Assembly (NCBI GenBank): GCA_012840015.1 | Contig: DUMF01000016.1 | Span: 1-64,000 of the forward strand | DNA length: 64,000 nt | Direction of reading: 5' to 3' | Source of the DNA: Bacillota bacterium | GTDB lineage: Bacteria; Bacillota; Sulfobacillia; DUMF01 | Notes under the pieces: model-generated | The model's input: the letters and a program-made list of their open reading frames with translations, nothing else | What the model was told of the DNA's origin: nothing | The model's database searches: none | Program-made: the position numbers and the translations under genes | In this document: in pieces, positions 32,249-40,856 of the stretch | How positions within the stretch are numbered: position 1 is the stretch's first letter | Layout: each line of letters starts with the position of its first letter

Positions 32249-33853
32249 TTAATACTTACCGAGCAGGGCGTTAGCTATGTTGACTGCATGATCGCCTACT
32301 CGTTCCAGATCATTGATCAGATCCAGGTAGAGCACGCCTGAAGCTGGATAGCACCTTCCCTCGTTCAATCGCTTGATGTGTCCCTTTCTCAGCCTCTTCT
32401 CCATATCGTCTACGATATCGTCCAGTCCGGCAATGGTAGCGGCGATACCAAGGTCGTTTGACTCGAACGCCTTTATAGATTTTTTGAGAGTATTCAAAAC
32501 CAGATCGTACATTTCCTTCAATTCTTTCATAGCTTCGTCGCTAAATGGCAGACGTTCTTCGTATTTATACACGCCCAAAGTAGAAATGTTTTGAGCGTGG
32601 TCACTGACTCTCTCCAGGTCGTCCACTACATGGATGAGGGCGGTAAGCGTCTTTGTCTGCTCCTCCGAAAGTTTTGATTGGGCCAATTTTGCGAGGTACT
32701 CGTTAATTCTAGCTTCAAGCATGTCTACCAGTTTTTCTTGGCTGTCGATTTTCTCTACGTCCCCCTTTTTCTGGTTGAAAAAGAGTCCCATCGCCAGAGT
32801 GACGTTTTCTTCCGCGAGCGACGCCATTCGCAGAGCCTCTTTCTTAGCCTGTGCGAGGGCCAAGGAAGGAGTCTTTAGCAGTCTCGCATCGAGATACCTC
32901 GGGCAGAACTCCAAAGGTCCTTCGCTACCGGGTATAAGTCTGGTAACGGCACTCACGAAGTAGTTGAACGCCGGTAGGAGCAGCAGAGTAGTGGAAACGT
33001 TGAAAATCGTGTGGGCGTTGGCCACTTGGTGCGCTGGATTTGACCCAGTTAACGTGGATATGTATTCTAAAGGCCCCATGAGGAACAGGAAAACCGTGCA
33101 TCCGATTATGTTAAAGAGGAGGTGAGCCAGTGCAGCTCTTCGCGCTGCCACGCACGTTCCGACCGAAGCTAGCAAAGCAGTAACGCAAGTCCCAATATTA
33201 GCTCCAAGTACAATCGGCAAGGCTTCTCTCACAGTGATTAACCCTTGCGAAGCCATGGTCACCAGGAGGCTGGTGGTAACGCTCGAAGACTGTATTATCC
33301 CAGTGAAAACCGCTCCCCCTACCACACCCAACAGGCGATTGTTTCCTACTGAAGCCACGAACCGCTCGAACACGGCAGATTCTTTCAGCGGACTAACCGC
33401 ATCGCCCATGAGATCGATTCCCAAAAAAAGGATGCCAAACCCGAGTACAAGTTGCCCGAAGTACTTTTGAAGCTTGGTTCTCCCTAAGAATGAGAATCCG
33501 AAGCCTATGCCGATAGCCGGCATTGCATAAGCCCCTAGCTTCAACGACACCATTTGGGCCGTGATCGTTGTACCGATATTGGCCCCCATGATCACGCCCA
33601 CAGCTTCCTTTAGGGTCATCAGCCCGGCATTTACTAACCCTACCACCATTACGGTGGTAGCACTGGATGACTGGATCAAAGCTGTAATAACTGTACCGAC
33701 TAGTACCCCTTTTAGCGGTGCTTTCGTAAATGCTTCCAGAATACGACGCAGCCTGTCGCCGGCCGATTTCTGCAGAGCTTCGCTCATCATCTGCATCCCC
33801 AGCAGAAAAAGGCCGACACCACCGAGCAAACCGAAAGCTATAGATTTTGTCAC
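32249..33853 (-). CDS. Na/Pi cotransporter family protein with PhoU-like domain
   Basis: 534 residues. The membrane part has two inverted repeats with the paired QSSS motifs (LIQSSSATT and IIQSSSVTT) and GANIGTTITAQ/GANIGTCVTAL of the NptA/PNaS family. A cytoplasmic PhoU-like helical domain follows (LIHVVDDLERVSDHAQNIS, LDLINDLERVGDHAVNIA). It exports or imports phosphate with sodium. The GTG at 33853 (MTKSIAFGLLGG) lies behind GGAGGTG; the frame start at 33862 overlaps that site. Confidence 0.9.
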   Translation of the reverse strand: MTKSIAFGLLGGVGLFLLGMQMMSEALQKSAGDRLRRILEAFTKAPLKGVLVGTVITALIQSSSATTVMVVGLVNAGLMTLKEAVGVIMGANIGTTITAQMVSLKLGAYAMPAIGIGFGFSFLGRTKLQKYFGQLVLGFGILFLGIDLMGDAVSPLKESAVFERFVASVGNNRLLGVVGGAVFTGIIQSSSVTTSLLVTMASQGLITVREALPIVLGANIGTCVTALLASVGTCVAARRAALAHLLFNIIGCTVFLFLMGPLEYISTLTGSNPAHQVANAHTIFNVSTTLLLLPAFNYFVSAVTRLIPGSEGPLEFCPRYLDARLLKTPSLALAQAKKEALRMASLAEENVTLAMGLFFNQKKGDVEKIDSQEKLVDMLEARINEYLAKLAQSKLSEEQTKTLTALIHVVDDLERVSDHAQNISTLGVYKYEERLPFSDEAMKELKEMYDLVLNTLKKSIKAFESNDLGIAATIAGLDDIVDDMEKRLRKGHIKRLNEGRCYPASGVLYLDLINDLERVGDHAVNIANALLGKY

Positions 33854-33966
33854 GTTTGTCACCTCCGTTTCTTGCTACGAAATGCCAGACTCACCCCCCA
33901 GATTATAGCATACGAAGTATATAAACCATGGCGGTTGGAAAAGGTAACATCCCGGGAGGTACAACG

Positions 33967-34683
33967 ATGGCTGAACCAGTCCAGACGGTGGCTTCAGTAA
34001 CGGCACTGGGCACCACCTCAATGCCGGATGGCAAAAGCAAGATACATTGTTTGACCGTAATTGGCCAGATCGAAGGTCACATACTTCTGCCATCTCAAAA
34101 CAAAACGACGAAATATGAACACGTGTTGCCCCAGCTGGTTGCAATAGACCAGGATCCCGACATCCAAGGGTTACTCGTCTTACTTAACACTGTAGGGGGC
34201 GATGTCGAAGCAGGCCTCGCCATTGCGGAGGCCATTGCCAGCCTAAGCAAACCGGTAGTTTCCCTCGTCCTGGGAGGCGGTCACAGTCTAGGCATCCCAA
34301 TAGCGGTAGCTGCTGATTACTCGTTTATCGCTCCGACAGCGACGATGACCGTGCATCCCATAAGACTTACCGGCCTGGTGGTGTCTGTACCCCAAACCAT
34401 GGATTATCTAGACAAAATGCAGGACAGGCTCATAAAATTCGTGGTCTCTAGATCGCGGATATCCGAGCAAGCTTTTCGTGAGCTTATGTTTCGCTACGGC
34501 GAGTTGGCGCGCGATATAGGAACTGTTCTAGTCGGAGCCGAAGCAGTGAGAGTCGGACTCATCCACGCCGTCGGGGGCATCAGCTCAGCAAGGGCGAAAC
34601 TATACGAGCTAATCGCTTCTAAAGGGGATGATGAAGCGGATGTTTTATACCGTGATTCCGCTAGACCTGCTGTTCCAGAGTAA
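33967..34683 (+). CDS. tepA: TepA-type ClpP-like protease
   Basis: 238 residues of the ClpP/crotonase fold. [22 protein letters not shown] and the serine region [19 protein letters not shown], then TMTVHPIR, match the YmfB/TepA family, which in Bacillus helps secretion or sporulation and is encoded upstream of ylzJ and spoIIIE. The ATG at 33967 follows GGGAGGT. The gene ends inside the overlapping ylzJ frame. Confidence 0.88.
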   Translation: MAEPVQTVASVTALGTTSMPDGKSKIHCLTVIGQIEGHILLPSQNKTTKYEHVLPQLVAIDQDPDIQGLLVLLNTVGGDVEAGLAIAEAIASLSKPVVSLVLGGGHSLGIPIAVAADYSFIAPTATMTVHPIRLTGLVVSVPQTMDYLDKMQDRLIKFVVSRSRISEQAFRELMFRYGELARDIGTVLVGAEAVRVGLIHAVGGISSARAKLYELIASKGDDEADVLYRDSARPAVPE

Positions 34684-34882
34684 CACCTACCAAGAAGGTT
34701 CGTCCGGGGAGCGTGTGTTGAGACTCTCATACCGCGGTAAGGACGTCCTCGTACGCCAAGTGAAAGATACACTCGTGATCGATCGCTTGGTTTCTACCGA
34801 TCCCCAAGACTACCTCGACCCGGCGCTGCAACCCGGGCAAGTTGTGGGTTACATTCCGGTTTCTCTCAAACCTCCACAATGA
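34628..34882 (+). CDS. YlzJ-like protein
   Basis: 84 residues: [13 protein letters not shown] and [11 protein letters not shown] match the YlzJ family, a small conserved protein of spore formers with no known function, usually encoded between tepA and spoIIIE. It overlaps tepA by 56 bases. Several in-frame ATGs (34628, 34631, 34640) follow AAAGGGG; the family usually begins close to MFYT, so 34640 is also possible. Its 3' end overlaps the end of the convergent rnjA gene by 17 bases. Confidence 0.8.
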   Translation: MMKRMFYTVIPLDLLFQSNTYQEGSSGERVLRLSYRGKDVLVRQVKDTLVIDRLVSTDPQDYLDPALQPGQVVGYIPVSLKPPQ

Positions 34883-36524
34883 TGGGCAGGATCATCGGAC
34901 GCCGTCCGGTGCGTTCGTAAAGGAATCTACTCAACGTATCCTTAACCACCGATTTGATCGTACTCCAATCGCTGACCTTTTTGGCGCCGCAATCGGACAA
35001 GGCGGCCTTTACCTTTTCCTTTGATTCTTCTAGTAGCGCCTCTGACTCGCGCATATAAATGAAACCCCGTGAAATCACGTCCGGGCCAGATATGAGTTGA
35101 GCCGTCTCTGTATTCAAAGCCACTACCACTATGAATATTCCATCTTCGGACAACTGCTTTCGGTCCCTGAGTACCACTGTACCCACATCGCCCACGCCAA
35201 GCCCATCCACGAGCACGTTACCCGCCGTGACTCGACCCGTCACGTGGGCTTCATTTGGCGTAAGCTCGAGAACCATACCGTTCTCTCCGATGAAAATGTT
35301 TTTAGAAGGAATACCTACAGATTCAGCCAGGTGGGCATGATGAACGAGGTGTCGGTACTCACCATGTACAGGCAAGAAAAAGCGCGGTTTGACCACGTTA
35401 AGCATGAGCTTGAGCTCCTCTTGGCTGGCATGTCCTGAAACGTGAACTCCTGCCGAGGGCTCGTATATTACATCTGCTCCTCTCCTAAACAGATTGTCTA
35501 TCGTCCTCGTCACCATGGTTTCGTTCCCCGGCACCGGTGTTGCAGCAATTAGGACGACGTCCCCTGGCTCGATGCGCACTTTCCTGTGATCATCGTTTGC
35601 GATTCGCGTAAGCGCAGACATTGGCTCACCTTGTGAACCGGTTGTGAGGATGACCACTCTCGACCTGGGCAGCAGATCCAATTCCTCTACAGTCACAAGC
35701 AAACCCTGCGGTATCCTCAGGTAGCCCAGCTCATTGGCTACCTGCACGACCGTCTCCATGCTTCTCCCCACGACGCCCACTTTACGGCCGTTGGAAGCGG
35801 CTGCATCTATGACCTGCTGGATACGGGGTACATGGCTGGCAAAGGACGCTACCAGCACTCTGCCAGGCGCATTCACCATAATTCGGTTGAGCGTCCCGCC
35901 CACGAGCTTTTCGGAAGGAGTATACCCCGGTCTGTCCGCATTAGTACTGTCTGATAGCAACAATAGAACACCGTTTGCTCCAAACTCGGCTAATCTGTGG
36001 AAGTCGGTTAGGTTTCCGTCTACCGGGGTCTGGTCCAACTTGAAGTCTCCAGTGTGGATGACTGTGCCGACAGGCGTATGAATAGCTAAACCTGCGCAAT
36101 CAGCCGCGCTGTGATTCACCCTGAAAAATTCCACTCTGAAGGCCCCGCACCTGACTGTTTGTCCTACCGTTACCACCCTTGCGTCCAGAAAAGCGTTCGA
36201 CCCCTGGTCTGCCATCTTTGCCCTGGCAACGCCCAAGGTGAGTCTCGTGCCGTAAACCGGAACGTCGAGTTCCCGCACTACATACGGGAGACCGCCGATG
36301 TGGTCCTCGTGTCCATGAGTAAGGAAGATTCCTCGTACTTTATCTCTGTTTTCCAGCAAAAACGAAATGTCGGGAATCACCAGGTCGACTCCTAACATTT
36401 CTGCTTCTGGGAAAGCAAGGCCAGCGTCTACCACAATTATCTCGTTGCCGAACTCGAAAGCAGTCATGTTCTTGCCTATTTCCCCGAGCCCGCCCAGTGG
36501 TACAACTCTGAGTTTCTCTGGCAT
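34866..36524 (-). CDS. rnjA: ribonuclease J
   Basis: 552 residues, the usual length. The metallo-beta-lactamase motif THGHEDHIGG, FRVNHSAADCAG, TGDFKLDQTP, the beta-CASP block TTGSQGEPMSAL and the late HGEYRHLVHHA give full zinc ligation. It is the 5'-to-3' exonuclease and endonuclease of RNA decay and rRNA maturation in Firmicutes. The ATG at 36524 follows AGGAGAG; the frame to 36590 crosses the promoter and is rejected. It is monocistronic. Confidence 0.95.
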   Translation of the reverse strand: MPEKLRVVPLGGLGEIGKNMTAFEFGNEIIVVDAGLAFPEAEMLGVDLVIPDISFLLENRDKVRGIFLTHGHEDHIGGLPYVVRELDVPVYGTRLTLGVARAKMADQGSNAFLDARVVTVGQTVRCGAFRVEFFRVNHSAADCAGLAIHTPVGTVIHTGDFKLDQTPVDGNLTDFHRLAEFGANGVLLLLSDSTNADRPGYTPSEKLVGGTLNRIMVNAPGRVLVASFASHVPRIQQVIDAAASNGRKVGVVGRSMETVVQVANELGYLRIPQGLLVTVEELDLLPRSRVVILTTGSQGEPMSALTRIANDDHRKVRIEPGDVVLIAATPVPGNETMVTRTIDNLFRRGADVIYEPSAGVHVSGHASQEELKLMLNVVKPRFFLPVHGEYRHLVHHAHLAESVGIPSKNIFIGENGMVLELTPNEAHVTGRVTAGNVLVDGLGVGDVGTVVLRDRKQLSEDGIFIVVVALNTETAQLISGPDVISRGFIYMRESEALLEESKEKVKAALSDCGAKKVSDWSTIKSVVKDTLSRFLYERTGRRPMILPIIVEV

Positions 36525-36573
36525 AGCATTCTCTCCTCTGACTGTTTCTGGCCCTGAGTCAAGTCCATCACCA

Positions 36574-36601
36574 ATTATACACGCGGGCACGGCGCGAACA
36601 A
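36574..36601 (-). promoter_or_regulatory. promoter of rnjA
   Basis: On the minus strand TTGTTC (36601-36596), a 16-base spacer and TATAAT (36579-36574). The start point near 36567 gives a leader of about 43 bases. Confidence 0.6.
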
Positions 36602-36632
36602 AAGCGCGCTGCCCGTACTAGTATACGGGCAG
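36598..36632 (-). terminator. terminator of the YflT-like gene
   Basis: CTGCCCGTA and TACGGGCAG form a perfect 9-bp stem (36609-36632), followed on the minus strand after four bases by CTTTTGTT. It lies about 30 bases after the YflT-like stop codon and just before the rnjA promoter. Confidence 0.6.
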
Positions 36633-36660
36633 CCTCGTCAACTTTGGAGCCGTCTTCCAG

Positions 36661-37170
36661 TCAGTGGACCTCTACGTCATGGGCCCCGTTTCTCCTGAAA
36701 ACGTCGGCCGCATCATCCACTTTTTCCCGCGATGCCTTGACTATTGCTAGAATCTCGCCCTCTTTCACCTTCCCTTCATAGTAACGACCGCGTTCCTCAG
36801 GAATTCCCCAATCTATCAGCCCGCCTGCCAAACCCCCACCAACCGCACCCGTGAGGGTTGCAGCGATCGGGCCTGCCGCCACTATCGGGCCAATTCCGGG
36901 AATTGCCAATGCACCCACTCCCGCTAGCAGGCCTGCCAAACCACCGAGTACGCCACCCGTATAGGTCCCCTCGGACAGATCCTGGCCCCCACCTACTCCC
37001 CCGGTCAGGCCTGTCGTCTGTCCGCCTTCTCCTTGCTCCCTCCTCGCGCGATCGTCCCTCGCGACGATGCTTATCTCGTCGCTCGTGAGCCCACGCTTCT
37101 GAAGCTCTGTCACTGCTCTTTCCGCATGGCTACGTGAATCGAACACTCCGATCAGCGTACGTTCTTCCAC
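36661..37170 (-). CDS. YflT-type general stress protein with glycine-rich membrane-like core
   Basis: 169 residues. The N-terminal YflT fold reads LIGVFDSRSHAERAV and RGLTSDEISIVARDD; the middle is a Gly/Ala-rich hydrophobic stretch (GGVLGGLAGLLAGVGALAIPG, then LTGAVGGGLAGGLID); the end is REKVDDAADVFRRNGAHDVEV. This matches the 17M-type general stress family, of unknown mechanism. The GTG at 37170 (MEERTLIG) follows GGGAGGC at seven bases and is preferred over the frame start at 37185. Confidence 0.8.
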   Translation of the reverse strand: MEERTLIGVFDSRSHAERAVTELQKRGLTSDEISIVARDDRARREQGEGGQTTGLTGGVGGGQDLSEGTYTGGVLGGLAGLLAGVGALAIPGIGPIVAAGPIAATLTGAVGGGLAGGLIDWGIPEERGRYYEGKVKEGEILAIVKASREKVDDAADVFRRNGAHDVEVH

Positions 37171-37232
37171 TTCAAAGCCTCCCACTCTAGCCGATTTCTT
37201 GTCATTTCTAGTATTCCTTGGTCTAGAAGAGG

Positions 37233-37538
37233 TTATCCCTGAGAGGGCAGTGGGAAGAACGACTGAACCAGAGCCAGCAAGAGGGACGCTACGGCCAGAG
37301 GATCGACGGAGACGCCTAACAGAATCACTCTCGCAGGGACCTCCATTCCGAGGAAGCTCGTTAGAGCAACGAGACTAATGTACAGGCCACCTGCGATCCC
37401 GATCATCGATTTCAGGGCGACTGAATATGGCGATTCTTTCGGAGCAGTCTCCTCGGAACGCTGTCGCACGGTCAGTTTCCTCGCGCGCACGTAGGTTCCA
37501 AGGGCTACTATCCCTGCCCAGACCAGAACAGCGGCCAC
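37233..37538 (-). CDS. small membrane protein of unknown function
   Basis: 101 residues with three hydrophobic segments: VLVWAGIVALGTYV, MIGIAGGLYISLVALTSFLG and VILLGVSVDPLAVASLLLAL. Between the first two lies a charged loop (RARKLTVRQRSEE). No family recognised. The GTG at 37538 follows GGGGGGTGAGGTT; the ATG at 37559 has only a C-rich run before it. It lies between a Spo0E-like and a YflT-like gene on the same strand. Confidence 0.55.
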   Translation of the reverse strand: MAAVLVWAGIVALGTYVRARKLTVRQRSEETAPKESPYSVALKSMIGIAGGLYISLVALTSFLGMEVPARVILLGVSVDPLAVASLLLALVQSFFPLPSQG

Positions 37539-37595
37539 AACCTCACCCCCCATTGCCATTTATGCGGCAGGGGGGAAAGTATTACTGGCCGCCAT

Positions 37596-37811
37596 TCACT
37601 TTAGCCTTTTGGCAGCCAGCTTATGCTTCATGTATTCAGTAATGAGGATATCCAGTTCGGAGCTGATACCGAGAACCGTGCTCAGCCGACGATGGTCCAC
37701 TCCGTTATCGACGCACCGGTTCAACCTCTCCCTGAGTAACTCAACCTGTGAAAGCAATGCCGCTTCGCTTTTGGTATAGAATGGTCCCAAAACCCCTGTC
37801 ACCTCGGCCAT
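37596..37811 (-). CDS. Spo0E-like aspartyl phosphatase family protein
   Basis: 71 residues. LRERLNRCVDNGVDHRRL and then ISSELDILITEYMK fit the Spo0E two-helix hairpin with the SxELDxLIxxY active motif. Spo0E proteins remove phosphate from Spo0A~P and delay sporulation. The motif carries Ser-Ser-Glu-Leu-Asp where the consensus is Ser-Gln-Glu-Leu-Asp. The start is not certain, as the ATG at 37811 has only AAAGG 13 bases upstream. Spo0A itself is encoded 17 kb away. Confidence 0.72.
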   Translation of the reverse strand: MAEVTGVLGPFYTKSEAALLSQVELLRERLNRCVDNGVDHRRLSTVLGISSELDILITEYMKHKLAAKRLK

Positions 37812-37939
37812 GTTAGCTAAATACCTTTGTTAGGATTTTAAAGCCGCTAACCACCCGACTTCAATTAGTCTTTTTTCGTCATGTTTCGACGGTATTACGG
37901 ATATCCCTTAACGCCCTTGATAAAAAATAATACAGGACG

Positions 37940-38404
37940 GTGATCTATTTGACGAAACAGGCGTTGGCCCTGTTGCTCGCTTTTTTAAGCGGGGCCGCCA
38001 TGGCAATACAGGGGGGGCTCGACGCTTCCCTTTCCAAGCGCATAGGGGTAATAGAGGCCTCTGCGGTAGTCCACGTCGTGGGGCTCATTTCTCTGCTCAC
38101 CTTTTTAGCGATCTGGCTGCTTTTCGGCGGGAGGCCGGTACGCGCACTGGAGCTCTTCAGTCTACCTTGGTACCTATTAATAGGCGGCGTCATCGGGGCT
38201 TTCCTTATCGCCGCTGTGGCTTTCTCTGTGTCCAGCGCAGGCGCGGTTGCAGCTACTACAGCGATAGTAACGGCGCAGGTACTCATGGCTGCAGCGCTCG
38301 ATCATTTCGGCCTTCTAGGATTGCAGCCTGTCCCCTTTACGCCGTTCAAGTTCATCGGCGTCGCGCTCGTAGCAGGAGGAACCTGGATTCTTCTCGGCCG
38401 TTGA
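37940..38404 (+). CDS. DMT-superfamily membrane protein (YdcZ/DUF606)
   Basis: 154 residues with five hydrophobic segments. ALALLLAFLSGAAMAIQGGLDASLSKRIG, LPWYLLIGGVIGAFLIA and TTAIVTAQVLMAAALDHFGLLG fit the half-size DUF606/YdcZ transporters, which usually act as pairs. Only one copy is seen here. Starts at GTG 37940 or TTG 37949 are both possible. The last 90 bases overlap the end of the convergent dUTPase gene. Confidence 0.8.
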   Translation: MIYLTKQALALLLAFLSGAAMAIQGGLDASLSKRIGVIEASAVVHVVGLISLLTFLAIWLLFGGRPVRALELFSLPWYLLIGGVIGAFLIAAVAFSVSSAGAVAATTAIVTAQVLMAAALDHFGLLGLQPVPFTPFKFIGVALVAGGTWILLGR

Positions 38405-38755
38405 GGCCACGTACCCGTCCTTAGTCGAAAGGCCGAGCTGTCTCAGCCGGTTCTCTCGATTCTTCCGTACATAGGCCTCAAAAAGCTCTTCGGGCCCGAT
38501 TTCGAGTTTAAGGCAGGTACTTATGAAAAAATGAAATACATCAGTGAGCTCTTCTACGATTTTGTTACGATCCATGGCTGGGCTTTTCTTCCACCACTTA
38601 AAGCCGGTCAGGTTGAGCAGTTCCATCAGCTCATCGATCATCGCCAGCGTTTCTTTTTGAACCCATGTACTTTGATCGAAAGCGATTTTCCACCGCTCTT
38701 GGATCATATCGTCTAGCTGGCGCTGCAGCTCGAATACTCTTTCCAGCTTGTCCAT
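38315..38755 (-). CDS. dimeric dUTPase (all-alpha, MazG-like)
   Basis: 146 residues of the dUTPase_2 family. DKLERVFELQRQLDDMI, ETLAMIDELMELLNLTGFKWWK and KIVEELTDVFHFFIS supply the Glu/Asp metal sites typical of the all-alpha NTP pyrophosphatases. It splits dUTP to dUMP and PPi. The last residues (ERDADELERRKGDRLQS) lie in the overlap with the YdcZ gene and extend beyond the normal family end. It ends the large minus-strand block after the M16 peptidase. Confidence 0.85.
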   Translation of the reverse strand: MDKLERVFELQRQLDDMIQERWKIAFDQSTWVQKETLAMIDELMELLNLTGFKWWKKSPAMDRNKIVEELTDVFHFFISTCLKLEIGPEELFEAYVRKNRENRLRQLGLSTKDGYVASTAEKNPGSSCYERDADELERRKGDRLQS

Positions 38756-38766
38756 GTGCCTTCACC

Positions 38767-40008
38767 TCAAGCTTTCCCTTCCTCATCTACCGGCCCGATA
38801 GCGGCCAACGCGAGTTTTCCGCTAGAAAATAATCTGTGACTTAACTCCTCTATATCGTCGAGCGATACTCCCTCGAGTCGCCTTATGGCTTCCTCTATTC
38901 CCACTACCCGCCCCAGAGAAAGTTCTGACCGACCCAAGCGCATCATCCTCGACGTAGTATTCTCAAGTGCCAGCACGATGCCGCCCTTTGCCTGGCTTTT
39001 CGCACGCCACAGTTCCTCAGGGGTCAGCCCGTCGGAAGCCACACGTAGGAGGTGCTTGCGTATGAGCTCTATCACGACCTCAGCATGCTTGGGATTGACT
39101 CCAGCATAGATCGTGAAGAGGCCGCCGTCTGAATAGGAAGATTCGTACGAGTAGACCGAATAAGCCAACCCTCGCTCCTCACGTATGTCCTGGAACAGCC
39201 TGGAACCAGCTCCCCCGCCTAAGGCGGAGCTGATCACGTGAAGGGTATAGCTATCCGGGTGTTCCAGTGGGAAGCCTGCGGTACCTACACAAATGTGGAG
39301 CTGCTCAGTCCGTTTGGGTTTGATTTTACGAGCGACTAACGTCGTCGGTGGGAAGGTTGGCCCGGCGAGCGCTGTGGACCGACACCAATTCGAGAAGTAC
39401 CTTGCTACCAGCTCCATAACGGCTTCATGGCTAACGTTGCCTGCGACCGCAATAACCATGTTGTCGGGGGTATAGAGCTTTTCATAGTAGCTTAGAATGT
39501 CTTCACGCCTGATAGACCGTACCGTATCTGCTTCTCCGAGGATGTTTCTCCCCAACGGATGCCCGGCCCAGCACGCTTCCATAAATAGGTCGTGAACCAG
39601 TTCGTCGGGAGTGTCCTCATACATAGCGATCTCCTCGAGTATTACCCCCCGCTCCATTTCGATGTGTTTGGGCATAAAGAGAGGAGAAACGAGCATGTCA
39701 CAGAGTACATCGAAGGCGATCGCGAAATGCTCATCCAGAACCTTCGCATAAAAGCAGGTATTCTCTTTGGTAGTAAATGCGTTCAGTTGCCCGCCCAGGC
39801 TCTCCACTTCCAAGGCGATCTGGCGTGCATTTCGCCTCTTCGTACCCTTGAATAAGAGGTGCTCGATAAAATGGGTGATCCCGCCGAGTCCTTCCGGTTC
39901 GTGCCGGGAGCCCGCACCTACCCATATACCGATACTCACTGATCGGACGTATGGAATTGTTTCAGTGACTACACGGATTCCTGACGGACCAATTTCCCTG
40001 ATTACCAA
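38767..40008 (-). CDS. M16 family zinc metallopeptidase
   Basis: 413 residues. HFIEHLLFKG carries the inverted zinc motif HxxEH, followed by the Glu ligand region (GRNILGEADTVRSI); the C-terminal half has the R/Y substrate block of M16B (GGGAGSRLFQDIREERGLAYSVYSY). Related to YmxG/processing-protease-like enzymes always encoded after pnp in Firmicutes. The TTG at 40008 is seven bases after GGAGG and overlaps the nfo stop. Substrate unknown. Confidence 0.93.
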   Translation of the reverse strand: MVIREIGPSGIRVVTETIPYVRSVSIGIWVGAGSRHEPEGLGGITHFIEHLLFKGTKRRNARQIALEVESLGGQLNAFTTKENTCFYAKVLDEHFAIAFDVLCDMLVSPLFMPKHIEMERGVILEEIAMYEDTPDELVHDLFMEACWAGHPLGRNILGEADTVRSIRREDILSYYEKLYTPDNMVIAVAGNVSHEAVMELVARYFSNWCRSTALAGPTFPPTTLVARKIKPKRTEQLHICVGTAGFPLEHPDSYTLHVISSALGGGAGSRLFQDIREERGLAYSVYSYESSYSDGGLFTIYAGVNPKHAEVVIELIRKHLLRVASDGLTPEELWRAKSQAKGGIVLALENTTSRMMRLGRSELSLGRVVGIEEAIRRLEGVSLDDIEELSHRLFSSGKLALAAIGPVDEEGKA

Positions 40009-40856
40009 AGCTTAGCCTCCCTGGCTCGCCTCATGGCTTCGAGATTTTTGCGATTAGATTCTTCGTCGTCCACCGGCGTTTCGAGTATGAAAGGCAGCTC
40101 CTGCAGCTCTTCAGTATGTAGCATCAGGCTAAAACCCTCAAGTCCTATGTGACCTTCCCCGATGTGTTCGTGCCGGTCCACATGCGAGCCCAAGGAGCCC
40201 TTCGAATCGTTAGCGTGCACCAGCTTAAGCCGTCCGAGCCCGATACCCCTATCGATTTCGCGCAACACTTCTGACAGCCCTTCAGGAGTCTTCAGGTCAT
40301 ATCCGGCGGCAAAAGCGTGGCACGTATCCAAACAAATTCCTAATCGGTAGGGGGTGAGTTCGAGCACTCTGCGGATCTCGTCCCATCTGAAGCCAAGCTC
40401 TTTACCCTGACCAGCACTGTTTTCAAGAAGCAGGCTGACTCCTTGGGCTTGTTTCGCCCGACCCATGGCTAGCTCAATAGCATGTGCAACCCTCTCATAT
40501 GGATCGAACGTCCCATTCGGATTCCCGTGACCGATATGAGTAACCACATATGCCGCACCAAGATCGCTGGCTCTTTCTAGATCCAAAGCGAGAGTCTCTA
40601 CGGAATACGTGAAGATATCATCCGCCTCTGCAGCAAGGTTGACGAAGTACGGCACGTGAACGACCAGTGGCTCTATGTTCGACCTGCCTAATTGATCCTT
40701 CATTTGCCGTACGTCGTCCAAATTGAGGGGTTTGGGGCGCCCCCCTCTGGGGCTCCTGGAGAAGACCTGTACCGCCTCGCATTTCAGACCAGCGGCTTGA
40801 CTGGCCATTGCCTTAAAGCCTCTGCCGATGGAAAGATGTATGCCGATCCTGCTCAT
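40002..40856 (-). CDS. nfo: endonuclease IV (AP endonuclease)
   Basis: 284 residues. [78 protein letters not shown] and [12 protein letters not shown] supply the trinuclear zinc ligands. It nicks DNA 5' of abasic sites. The ATG overlaps the pnp stop by four bases (ATGA), so it is coupled to pnp, an unusual place for nfo. Confidence 0.95.
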   Translation of the reverse strand: MSRIGIHLSIGRGFKAMASQAAGLKCEAVQVFSRSPRGGRPKPLNLDDVRQMKDQLGRSNIEPLVVHVPYFVNLAAEADDIFTYSVETLALDLERASDLGAAYVVTHIGHGNPNGTFDPYERVAHAIELAMGRAKQAQGVSLLLENSAGQGKELGFRWDEIRRVLELTPYRLGICLDTCHAFAAGYDLKTPEGLSEVLREIDRGIGLGRLKLVHANDSKGSLGSHVDRHEHIGEGHIGLEGFSLMLHTEELQELPFILETPVDDEESNRKNLEAMRRAREAKLW

